This document shows positions 8,254-18,792 of a DNA stretch of 64,000 nt, in pieces. A program made the translations under genes and the position numbers. This stretch comes from Ancylobacter sp. WKF20. Its GTDB lineage: Bacteria; Pseudomonadota; Alphaproteobacteria; Rhizobiales; Xanthobacteraceae. The first letter of the stretch is position 1. Every line of letters starts with the position of its first letter. A model generated the notes under the pieces. The model did not search any database and was not told where the DNA came from. It saw nothing but the letters and a program-made list of their open reading frames with translations. The DNA is taken from contig NZ_CP121679.1 in the NCBI RefSeq assembly GCF_029760895.1, positions 1,674,001 through 1,738,000 on the forward strand, given 5' to 3'.

Positions 8254-9164
8254 ACCGGATCGGCCACCGGACGCGCCTGCGCTCGCAATTCGCGGATGAA
8301 GGCGTCGATCAGCGGCTGCTCGCCGCTGAGCCGGCGGGTCGCGGCGAAGTGCGCGGAATCAAAGCCATAGCTCTCCGGCTTCAGCACCCGCATCTGCCCG
8401 CGCCCGACCCAATCCTCGCCGATATGGCGCGGCAGATAGCCGATGAAGCGGCCGGACAGGATCATCATCACCTGCGCCTCCATCTGCACGATGGCGGCGC
8501 TCGCCCGCGGGTGGTTCACCCGGTAGAGGTCGTCGAGGTGGCGGTAGCGCCGCACGGAGAACAATGCCTCCTCGATGCGGGCATGGCTGATCTCGGCACC
8601 CGGCAGGTCGAACAGCGCATGGCCGCGCCCGCAATAGAGCGCCTGCGCCTCCCGGTGCAGCGGAATATAGGTGATGCCCGGCACCTTCTGCGAGAACGGC
8701 CCGACCACAAGGTCGCGCTGCCCGTCCATCAGCGCCCGCTCCAGCGCCAGCGGCGTGCCGAGCTCCAGATCGACGAACACCTCCGAGGCATAGTCCATGT
8801 AGCGGGCGAGCGCCGTCTGGAGACCCAGTTGCGGGTTGGTCACGACGCCATCGACGATGCCGACACGCAGCCGTCCGACGAGGCGGCGCTGGTCGCGCCC
8901 GATGCGGCCGTGAAAGGCGTCGATATCCTCGAACAGCCGCAGCGCGGCGGCGAGCGTCGCCTCGCCGAAGGGCGTGAGGCGGAATCCCGCCCGCCCGCGC
9001 TCGCAAAGCTGCCCACCCAGCTTGCGCTCCAGCGCGGCCAGATGAGTCGAGAGCGTGGATTGCGACAGGTTCAGCGCGATCTGCGCGTCCTGAAACCCGC
9101 CCTCCTGCGCCAGCACGACGAAGACGCGCAGCAGCCGCAGGTCGATATTGTCCAGCCGCCGCAT
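8238..9164 (-). CDS. LysR family transcriptional regulator
   Basis: 308 residues. Residues 5-65 form the LysR winged helix (LNLSQSTLSTHLAALERKLGGQL), followed by a periplasmic-binding-protein-like effector domain. LysR proteins usually regulate a divergent operon; here that would be the dehydrogenase/creatininase/ureohydrolase run starting at 9444. The intergenic region holds a dispersed palindromic repeat and a dyad typical of operator sites. The effector cannot be predicted; a guanidino compound is a reasonable guess from context. The 3' end overlaps the convergent GumC-like gene. Confidence 0.93.
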   Translation of the reverse strand: MRRLDNIDLRLLRVFVVLAQEGGFQDAQIALNLSQSTLSTHLAALERKLGGQLCERGRAGFRLTPFGEATLAAALRLFEDIDAFHGRIGRDQRRLVGRLRVGIVDGVVTNPQLGLQTALARYMDYASEVFVDLELGTPLALERALMDGQRDLVVGPFSQKVPGITYIPLHREAQALYCGRGHALFDLPGAEISHARIEEALFSVRRYRHLDDLYRVNHPRASAAIVQMEAQVMMILSGRFIGYLPRHIGEDWVGRGQMRVLKPESYGFDSAHFAATRRLSGEQPLIDAFIRELRAQARPVADPVQVSR

Positions 9165-9190
9165 GGCGCCGTCCCCCTTATGCCCTACCC

Positions 9191-9287
9191 GTCATCCCGG
9201 CCGAGCGCAGCGAGAGCCGGGATCGCCTGCCGCCTCGCCTCGTGCCCGCGCGATCCCGGCTCGGTCCTGCGGACCGTCCGGGATGAC
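9191..9287. repeat. REP-like intergenic inverted repeat, copy 1
   Basis: The element begins GTCATCCCGG and ends CCGGGATGAC, with internal copies of CGGGATCGC / GCGATCCCGG, so it can fold into a long hairpin. A near-identical element occurs at 17015-17104 and a variant at 11739-11894. All three lie between genes. This is typical of dispersed palindromic repeats in rhizobial genomes. Confidence 0.75.
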
Positions 9288-9332
9288 GGATCAAGGCAAG
9301 CGCCCGATACATCTAAATCTATCAATACATCC

Positions 9333-9364
9333 TTCCACTAATTCCGATTTTCTGGAAAGTGGAA
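9333..9364. promoter_or_regulatory. Dyad in LysR/dehydrogenase intergenic region
   Basis: Inverted arms TTCCACT and AGTGGAA are separated by 18 bases, with TTCC/GGAA repeated inside, in an AT-rich stretch between the LysR gene and its divergent operon. Such dyads are common LysR operators. It is also close enough to the first dehydrogenase to overlap its promoter. No experimental support is available. Confidence 0.35.
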
Positions 9365-9443
9365 CTGCGCCAGCATGGCCTCGCCCTCCCGCTGGAGCTT
9401 CCCCGATGCGCGCCCCCTCCCCGCTCTGTTCCCGCGTGCCCGC

Positions 9444-10202
9444 ATGACGCTCGAGGGTCTCGCCGGACGCACCGTCCTCGTCACAGGCTCCAGCCGCGGC
9501 ATCGGTCATGGCATCGCCCGCGCCTTCGCCGCCGCCGGGGCGGAGCTGCAAATGCTCGCCGATGATGCCGCGATCCATGAAGCCGCCGGCCGGCTTGGCG
9601 CGCGCGGCCATCAGGCGGACATCACCTCGGCGGAGGCCGTGGCGGCGGTGGCGGCGTCCATTCCCCGGCTCGATGTGCTGGTGAACAATGCTGGGCTGGA
9701 GCTCGTCACCCCGCTCGACGATGCCGGCGCGCAGAACGAGGCGATCTTCCGCCGCGTGGTCGAGATAAACGTCGTCGGCACCTTCCTCGTCACCCGCGCC
9801 ATGCTGCCGGCCATGGGCCATGGCGGGCGCATCATCAACACCGCCTCCGTGTGGTCGCGCTCGGCCGAGGCGCTGTTCGGCGCCTATGTCGCCTCTAAGC
9901 ACGCGGTGATCGGCCTGACCAAGACCTGGGCCAAGGAGCTCGGCCCGCGTGGCATTACCGTGAATGCGGTGTGTCCGGGCTGGGTGCGCACGGAAGCCTC
10001 ACTGCGCTCGCTCCACGCCATGGCCGCGCGCATGGCTGCCGAGCCGGAAACGCTGTTGAACGAGATCGTGGCCGGGCAGATCCTGCCGGGATTCATGGAG
10101 CCGGAGGATGTCGCCGGCACCTATCTGTTCCTGGCGTCCGACCTTGCGGCCAACATCACCGGCCAGAGCCTCGGCGTCGACCGAGGAGAATTCCCATGGT
10201 GA
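9444..10202 (+). CDS. SDR family oxidoreductase
   Basis: 252 residues. The classical short-chain dehydrogenase layout is present: the TGSSRGIGHGIA cofactor loop near the start, NNAG in the middle, the catalytic YVASK pair and the PGWVRTE loop. It should oxidise or reduce an alcohol/ketone with NAD(P)(H); the substrate is unknown. The start is uncertain: an ATG at 9375 is open, but family alignment of the Rossmann strand favours 9444, although its SD is poor. It overlaps the next SDR gene by seven bases. It heads the operon divergent from LysR. Confidence 0.88.
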   Translation: MTLEGLAGRTVLVTGSSRGIGHGIARAFAAAGAELQMLADDAAIHEAAGRLGARGHQADITSAEAVAAVAASIPRLDVLVNNAGLELVTPLDDAGAQNEAIFRRVVEINVVGTFLVTRAMLPAMGHGGRIINTASVWSRSAEALFGAYVASKHAVIGLTKTWAKELGPRGITVNAVCPGWVRTEASLRSLHAMAARMAAEPETLLNEIVAGQILPGFMEPEDVAGTYLFLASDLAANITGQSLGVDRGEFPW

Positions 10203-10921
10203 GCCCCCACAAGGATTTGCGCGTCATCGTCACCGGCGCGGGCAGCGGCATTGGCCGCGCCTGTGCCGATGCGCTGAGCGCGGCCGGCGCCAAAGTGGTG
10301 GGCTTCGACCTACACCCGCCGGAGCAGACCTCCCACTGGCCGACCATCCTCACCAATGTGTCGGACGAGGCCGCCGTTATCGCCGGCATGGATGCGGCGC
10401 GCGACCAGCTCGGCGGGCTCGACGTCATCGTCAACTGCGCCGGTGTGCTGGTAGACACCCCGCTCGCCAGCTTTGACATCGGCGCCTATGAGCGCATGGC
10501 GGCGGTGAATATTCGCGGGCCGATCCTGATGGCGCGCGAGGCGCTCAAACACTTCAGCGGCCCGGCACCGGTGCGCGGGCGCATCATCAACATCGCCTCG
10601 GAGCTGGCCTATCTCGGCCGCGCCGGCGCCTCCGGCTACTGCGCCACCAAGGGCGCGGTGCTCAGCCTCACCCGCGCCTGGGCCCGCGAACTCGCGCCGG
10701 ACATTCTGGTCAACGCCGTCGCCCCCGGCCCGGTCGACACGCCGCTGCTCGGCTTCGACCGGATGAGCCCGGCGGAGCGCGCGCTGGAGACCACCAACCC
10801 GCTCGGCCGCGTCGGCCGGCCGGAGGAAATCGCGCAGGCGGTGCTGTTCCTTGCGAGCCGCGCCACCGGCTTCATCACCGGCCAATGCATCAGCGTCGAT
10901 GGCGGCGCTGGCATGCATTGA
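10196..10921 (+). CDS. SDR family oxidoreductase
   Basis: 241 residues with TGAGSGIGRA at the cofactor loop, NCAG, the catalytic Ser/Tyr/Lys set (YCATKGA) and PGPVDTP. GAGGAGAA lies six bases before the ATG, inside the end of the preceding dehydrogenase gene. It differs enough from its neighbour (different substrate loop, shorter) to be a second enzyme rather than a recent duplicate. The two may form a hetero-oligomer or act on consecutive hydroxyls. The specific substrate is not predictable. The creatininase gene follows 31 bases downstream, in the same operon. Confidence 0.9.
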   Translation: MVSPHKDLRVIVTGAGSGIGRACADALSAAGAKVVGFDLHPPEQTSHWPTILTNVSDEAAVIAGMDAARDQLGGLDVIVNCAGVLVDTPLASFDIGAYERMAAVNIRGPILMAREALKHFSGPAPVRGRIINIASELAYLGRAGASGYCATKGAVLSLTRAWARELAPDILVNAVAPGPVDTPLLGFDRMSPAERALETTNPLGRVGRPEEIAQAVLFLASRATGFITGQCISVDGGAGMH

Positions 10922-10952
10922 GAGATTTGCCCCGACAGAACCAGAGGGAAAC

Positions 10953-11729
10953 ATGGTCGACAGCGTCCGTCTCGACGAACTGAGCTGGCCCGAATTCGCG
11001 GCGAAGATCGCCGCCGGCGCGCCGGTGCTGCTGCCGGTCGGCTCCACCGAGCAGCATGGGCCGCATCTGCCGCTCAATGTGGACGTGGTGCTGCCCACCG
11101 GCGTGTGCGAGCGCGTCGCCCGCGCGATCGGCGGCATCGTCGCCCCGACGGTGAATTATGGCTGCAAGTCCATGCCGCGCTCGGGTGGCGGCGAGCAGTT
11201 TCCCGGCACGCTGAGCCTTGATGCGCATACCTTCTCGCTGGTGCTGCGCGACGTGATCCGCAATCTCGGCCGGCAGGGCGTGCGCCGGCTGGTGCTGGTG
11301 AACGGCCATTACGAGAATCTGTGGCCGTCGGTCGAAGGGCTCGATCTGGCGTTGCGCGAACTTTCACGCGACGGCATCACCGACATGCAGGTGATGCGGC
11401 TGGAATACTGGGACTTCGCCCAGCGCGCCACGCTGGATACGCTGTTCCCCGACGGCTTCCCCGGCATCGACCTCGAACATGCGAGCCTGCTCGAGACCTC
11501 GCTGATGCTCCTCCTGCGCCCGGAGCTCGTGGAGATGGACAAAGTGCCGAGTGACGGCCCGGCCACCTTCCCGCCCTATGACAAATTCCCCGTCCCCGCC
11601 GATTTCGGCCTGCCGCCCTCCGGCGTGCTGGCGGTCGCCACTGGCTCCACGGTGGAGAAGGGCGAACTGCTGATGGCCGACTACGTCACCCACATGTCCG
11701 CCGCCATCCGCAAGGAATTCGGGCTGTAG
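10953..11729 (+). CDS. Creatininase (creatinine amidohydrolase) family protein
   Basis: 258 residues, the usual length for creatininase. Metal-binding motifs are intact: GSTEQHGPHLPLNVDV near the start (Glu, His, Asp) and NGHYEN in the middle (His, Glu). Beyond the metal site it shares segments I recall from Pseudomonas creatininase: EGLDLALREL, YWDF, ETSLML, ATFPPYDKFPV and EKGEL. This suggests true creatinine-to-creatine hydrolysis rather than a distant family member. One active-site position differs: GIDLEHA stands where the Pseudomonas enzyme has Trp in place of Ile. SD AGAGGGAA precedes the ATG. It is operonic with the two SDR genes. Confidence 0.88.
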   Translation: MVDSVRLDELSWPEFAAKIAAGAPVLLPVGSTEQHGPHLPLNVDVVLPTGVCERVARAIGGIVAPTVNYGCKSMPRSGGGEQFPGTLSLDAHTFSLVLRDVIRNLGRQGVRRLVLVNGHYENLWPSVEGLDLALRELSRDGITDMQVMRLEYWDFAQRATLDTLFPDGFPGIDLEHASLLETSLMLLLRPELVEMDKVPSDGPATFPPYDKFPVPADFGLPPSGVLAVATGSTVEKGELLMADYVTHMSAAIRKEFGL

Positions 11730-11738
11730 GGGCGACCC

Positions 11739-11894
11739 GTGTCCCGGCCCAGCGGAGCCGAAGGCGAAGCGCCGAGCCGGGACCCAGGGGAGAATCCGCG
11801 AAGCTCCGCTTTGCTCTTGCTTTAGCCGCCTGCGGCGACGTCTTGCGCTGGATCCCGGATCGGCGCCGCGCTGCGCACGGCTTGTCCGGGACAC
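11739..11894. repeat. REP-like intergenic inverted repeat, variant copy
   Basis: Begins GTGTCCCGG and ends CCGGGACAC, with GCCGGGACCC and GGATCCCGG inside. This is a longer relative of the elements at 9191 and 17015. It fills most of the 201-base gap between the creatininase and the first ureohydrolase, and could act as an mRNA stabiliser or attenuator within the operon. Confidence 0.65.
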
Positions 11895-11930
11895 AGAAAG
11901 AAAACGGGGCCCCGCCCCCATGAGGTTCAC

Positions 11931-12887
11931 ATGACCCGCATCTTCGAGCCCCTCGATTCCGGCAGCATCCCCCGCTATGCGGGGCTGCCGACCTTCATGC
12001 GCCTGCCGGTGGCCGAGCCCTCCGAGGTCGATATCGCCATTCTCGGCCTGCCCTTCGACCTCGGCACCACCAACCGCGCCGGCACCCGCCACGGGCCGCG
12101 CGAATTGCGCAACCAGTCGAGCCTGATGCGCCGCGTGCACCACGTCACCGGCCTGTCGCCCTATGACCGGGCGCGCGTGGCCGATTGCGGCGACGTCATC
12201 ACCGATCCGTTCGACCTGATGCGCTCGCTTGACCTCATCACCGCGCATTACGAGGGCGTGCGCGAGGCCGGGGCGCTGCCGCTCACCGCCGGCGGCGACC
12301 ATCTCATCAGCCTGCCGATCCTGCGCGGGCTCGCCAGCGACGGGCCGGTCGGCCTCATCCAGTTCGACGCCCATTCGGACACCTATGACAGCTTCTTCAA
12401 TGGCAGCCGCTACACCCATGGCACGCCGTTCCGCCGCGCGATCGAGGAAGGGCTGGTCGATCCCAAGCGCTTCGTGCAGATCGGCCTGCGCGGCGCCATC
12501 TCCGATGCCGGCAATTACGACTATGCCCGCGAGATGGGCGTGCGCATCATCTTCATCGAGGAATTCGTCGCCCGCGGCGTCGAGGATGTGATGGCGGAAG
12601 CCCGCGCCATCGTCGGCGACAAGCCGACCTATGTCACCTTCGACATTGACGGCATCGACCCCTCGCAGGCGCCCGGCACCGGCACGCCGGAGATCGGCGG
12701 CTTCTCCACGCGGGAAGCGCAGGCCATGGTCCGCCTGCTCGACGGTCTCGACATTATCGGCGCCGACCTCGTCGAGGTCGCCCCGCCCTTCGACCCTTCC
12801 GGCCTCACCGCGCTCACCGGCGCCACCATCCTGTTTGAACTGCTCTGCGTGCTCGCGGGCGTCGTCGACAACAAGGGAGCCCGCTAA
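11931..12887 (+). CDS. Arginase/agmatinase family ureohydrolase, subunit or enzyme 1
   Basis: 318 residues. All ureohydrolase metal motifs are present: GGDHLISLP, FDAHSD, the YTHGTPFRRA substrate loop, FDIDGIDPSQAPGTGTPE and a late VEVAPPFD. These enzymes use two Mn or Ni ions to cleave a guanidino group, releasing urea. The family includes agmatinase, guanidinobutyrase and guanidinopropionase; the loop region looks more like the latter two than E. coli SpeB, but this is a judgement by eye. The stop overlaps the next gene by one base (TAATG), so the two are translationally coupled. Confidence 0.88.
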   Translation: MTRIFEPLDSGSIPRYAGLPTFMRLPVAEPSEVDIAILGLPFDLGTTNRAGTRHGPRELRNQSSLMRRVHHVTGLSPYDRARVADCGDVITDPFDLMRSLDLITAHYEGVREAGALPLTAGGDHLISLPILRGLASDGPVGLIQFDAHSDTYDSFFNGSRYTHGTPFRRAIEEGLVDPKRFVQIGLRGAISDAGNYDYAREMGVRIIFIEEFVARGVEDVMAEARAIVGDKPTYVTFDIDGIDPSQAPGTGTPEIGGFSTREAQAMVRLLDGLDIIGADLVEVAPPFDPSGLTALTGATILFELLCVLAGVVDNKGAR

Positions 12888-13843
12888 TGGCCCATGGCTA
12901 TGAGACCGGGCGGCTCGACCTGCCCTTCGTCGGCATCTGCACCTTCGGCAAATACCCGCTCCAGCTCGACTGGGACCGGATCGATGCCGATGTCGCCATT
13001 CTCGGCGCGCCCTTCGATCTCGGCACGCAATGGCGCTCGGGCGCGCGCTCCGGCCCGCGCGCCATCCGCGAAGCCTCGACGCTGTTCTCCTTCGGCCATG
13101 CCGGCGCCTATGACCATGAGGACGACGTCACCTATCTGGCGGCAGAAAAAACCCGCATCGTCGATATCGGCGATGCCGACATGATCCACACCGACACCGA
13201 CCAGAGCCACGCCAATATCGAGTTTGGCGTGCGCAAGATCCTCAAGGCCGGCGCCATCCCGGTCGTGCTCGGCGGCGATCACTCGGTCAACATTCCCTGC
13301 ATCGAGGCGTTCTCGGACGAGGAACCGTTCCACATCGTCCAGTTCGACGCCCATCTCGACTTCGTGGATGAGCGCAAGGGCGTGCGGCGCGGCCATGGTA
13401 ACCCGCTGCGCCGGGCGGCCGAGAAGCCCTATGTCACCGGCCTCACCCAGCTGGGCATTCGCAATGTCTCGTCAACTGCCCGCGAGGGCTATGAGGCGGC
13501 GCGCTCCATGGGCTCGGACATCCTTAGCGTGCGGCAGATCCGCAAGCTCGGCACCGAGGCGGTGCTGGCCCGCATCCCGGAGGGCAAGCGCTATTACGTC
13601 ACCATCGACATTGACGGCTTCGACCCGTCCATAGCGCCGGGCACCGGCACGCCGAGCCATGGCGGCTTCACCTATTACGAGGTGCTGGAACTGCTGGACG
13701 GGCTGACCAAGCGCGGCACGGTGATCGGCGTCGATCTCGTCGAGGTCGCCCGCGAATATGATCCGGGCGGCGTCACCTCGATCCTCGCCGCTCAGGTGCT
13801 GCTGAACTTCATCGGCCGCATCCTGCACAACCGGAAAAGCTGA
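12887..13843 (+). CDS. Arginase/agmatinase family ureohydrolase, subunit or enzyme 2
   Basis: 318 residues, the same length as the preceding paralogue but clearly divergent. Metal motifs GGDHSVNIP, FDAHLDFVDE, RRGHGNPLRR, IDIDGFDPSIAPGTGTPS and VDLVEVARE are all present, so it should be catalytically competent. A Ser-His follows TP where many agmatinases have Glu. Coupling to the first ureohydrolase by a one-base overlap suggests equimolar synthesis and possibly a heteromeric enzyme, as known for metformin hydrolase. Substrate is unknown; creatine or another guanidino acid is suggested by the upstream creatininase. Confidence 0.88.
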   Translation: MAHGYETGRLDLPFVGICTFGKYPLQLDWDRIDADVAILGAPFDLGTQWRSGARSGPRAIREASTLFSFGHAGAYDHEDDVTYLAAEKTRIVDIGDADMIHTDTDQSHANIEFGVRKILKAGAIPVVLGGDHSVNIPCIEAFSDEEPFHIVQFDAHLDFVDERKGVRRGHGNPLRRAAEKPYVTGLTQLGIRNVSSTAREGYEAARSMGSDILSVRQIRKLGTEAVLARIPEGKRYYVTIDIDGFDPSIAPGTGTPSHGGFTYYEVLELLDGLTKRGTVIGVDLVEVAREYDPGGVTSILAAQVLLNFIGRILHNRKS

Positions 13844-13959
13844 AGCTGCGCGGTCTTGACCTTCGGCCCTTGTGACCGATTTGCCCTCTATCGACGTACC
13901 GGTGTCGCCTGTGGAGCCCTGCGCCCTCAGGCGACGCCGGGAGCCGCAGAGGAGATATC

Positions 13960-14448
13960 ATGCGCACCCACAAGACCGCCAACGACCTGCCCTCCAACGC
14001 CAAGAAGGTCGCCATCGACCTGCTCAATGCCAATCTCGCCGCCGGCATCGACCTGGCGCTCGCCACCAAGCAGGCGCACTGGAACCTGAAGGGCCCGCAA
14101 TTCATCGCCGTTCACGAAATGCTGGACGGCTTCCGCACCGAGCTCGACGGCCATAACGACACCATGGCCGAGCGCGTGGTGCAGCTCGGCGGCACGGCGC
14201 TGGGCACCACCCAGACGGTCGGCACGGCGAGCCATCTCAAGCCCTACCCGACCGACATCTACAAGATATCCGATCACCTTGGCGAACTCGCCAACCGCTA
14301 CGGCGCTGTTGCCAACAGCGTGCGCAAGGCGATCGACGAGGCGGACGAGGCCGGTGACGCCACCACCGCCGACATCTTCACCGCCGCCTCGCGTTCGCTC
14401 GACAAGGCGCTCTGGTTCATCGAATCGCACCTTCAGGAAGCGCAGTAA
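13960..14448 (+). CDS. dps: Dps DNA-binding ferritin-like protein
   Basis: 162 residues. The ferroxidase signature is clear ([20 protein letters not shown], then [16 protein letters not shown]). Dps dodecamers store iron using hydrogen peroxide and shield DNA in starvation or oxidative stress. The basic N-terminal tail ([18 protein letters not shown]) could contact DNA. The SD is GAGGAG. The gene is monocistronic, with a probable terminator about ten bases after the stop. No OxyR or Fur site is obvious upstream. Confidence 0.95.
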   Translation: MRTHKTANDLPSNAKKVAIDLLNANLAAGIDLALATKQAHWNLKGPQFIAVHEMLDGFRTELDGHNDTMAERVVQLGGTALGTTQTVGTASHLKPYPTDIYKISDHLGELANRYGAVANSVRKAIDEADEAGDATTADIFTAASRSLDKALWFIESHLQEAQ

Positions 14449-14455
14449 CACCACG

Positions 14456-14483
14456 GCGCGCAGGTTTCCCCCAGCCTGCGCGC
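14456..14483 (+). terminator. Probable terminator after dps
   Basis: Nine-base arms GCGCGCAGG and CCTGCGCGC with a ten-base loop lie just after the dps stop. The following tract (ACTCTTTC) is only moderately T-rich, so termination efficiency is uncertain. Confidence 0.5.
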
Positions 14484-14605
14484 ACTCTTTCATGGTATGT
14501 CGGAACCGGGAAACGGCGGCGCTGCAATCTCTACTTGTCGCGCACGCTGTACTCACCCGTGTTTTCTTTGCGCCCGAACGGCTTACCGCTTTGCCTACGA
14601 CGCGA

Positions 14606-14641
14606 ATTCCGCCATTCTTCGCGCGTAAAGCGTGGCGGAAT
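14606..14641. promoter_or_regulatory. Inverted repeat upstream of LdtR-like gene
   Basis: Nine-base arms ATTCCGCCA and TGGCGGAAT separated by 18 bases, 63 bp before the regulator start. MarR proteins often autoregulate through such dyads. It could equally be a site for another dimeric regulator. Confidence 0.35.
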
Positions 14642-14703
14642 CGAAACCGGCCGGGTGGGGCATCAGCGTCCGGGGCCGCGGCGAACAAAAGGGGCAAGGG
14701 CGC

Positions 14704-15258
14704 ATGGTAGTCAGGCCAGCCAAGGAGCAGGATGATGGGATCACGTCTGCGCACATCATCTCGGCCATGAACGGCACGGGTACCGAGGGAGCCTCGGAGT
14801 TCGTCATCAACCATCTGGAAATCGCCCGGGTGATCGAGCGGGCGCATCGGCGCTTTCTCGATCTTCTGCGGATCGAGCTGACGCGGCTCGGCACGGACGA
14901 TATCAGCCCGTCGCAGGTCATGCTGCTCTTCACCATCGGCAGCGACGAGCTCTCGGTCCGCGACCTGCTGGAGCGCGGCCACTATCTCGGCTCCAACGCC
15001 TCCTACAATCTCAAGCAGCTCGTCGAGGGCGGCTATGTCCACCGTTCGCCCTCGCTGCGTGATCGGCGCTCGGCCCGTCTCCGACTGACGGCGAAGGCGA
15101 TCAGCCTGTGCGACGCCATCCGCAACATGCACGACACCGCTGAGCGGGGTCCGCGCGACGAGGCCGAGGCGCTGGAACTGACCACCGCCTATAACGTGCT
15201 GCGCAAGCTCGAAATGCACTGGACCAGCGCGCTGCGCTATGGCGGCGAAGGCGGCTGA
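14704..15258 (+). CDS. MarR/winged-helix regulator, LdtR-like
   Basis: 184 residues. A winged-helix core reads LSVRDLLERGHYLGSNASYNLKQLVEGGYVHR, then the wing RDRRSARLRLTAKA. This arrangement is typical of the rhizobial LdtR branch of MarR proteins, which control L,D-transpeptidase genes and stress tolerance. The specific assignment rests on recall of the GSNASYN motif and is moderate. Upstream in-frame codons exist, but ATG 14704 has AAGGG just upstream. A strong bidirectional terminator follows. An inverted repeat lies upstream and may be an autoregulatory site. Confidence 0.8.
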   Translation: MVVRPAKEQDDGITSAHIISAMNGTGTEGASEFVINHLEIARVIERAHRRFLDLLRIELTRLGTDDISPSQVMLLFTIGSDELSVRDLLERGHYLGSNASYNLKQLVEGGYVHRSPSLRDRRSARLRLTAKAISLCDAIRNMHDTAERGPRDEAEALELTTAYNVLRKLEMHWTSALRYGGEGG

Positions 15259-15316
15259 CGCCCGACTTCGGAGGGACAACGTCGGCTGGCGAACACCCTT
15301 CTCGCGGATCCGGACA

Positions 15317-15356
15317 ACGAAAAAACCCGCCGCGCACGACGCGGCGGGTTTTTCGT
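15317..15356. terminator. Bidirectional terminator between LdtR-like gene and pgm
   Basis: A near-perfect hairpin with GC arms CCCGCCGCG / CGCGGCGGG and a five-base loop is flanked by an A-run on the left and a T-run on the right, so it serves both convergent genes. Confidence 0.88.
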
Positions 15357-15361
15357 TTGTG

Positions 15362-18756
<3,395 letters not shown>

Positions 18757-18792
18757 ACGTCTCTCCGAACTCATGAACCGGAGCCCAGCTTA

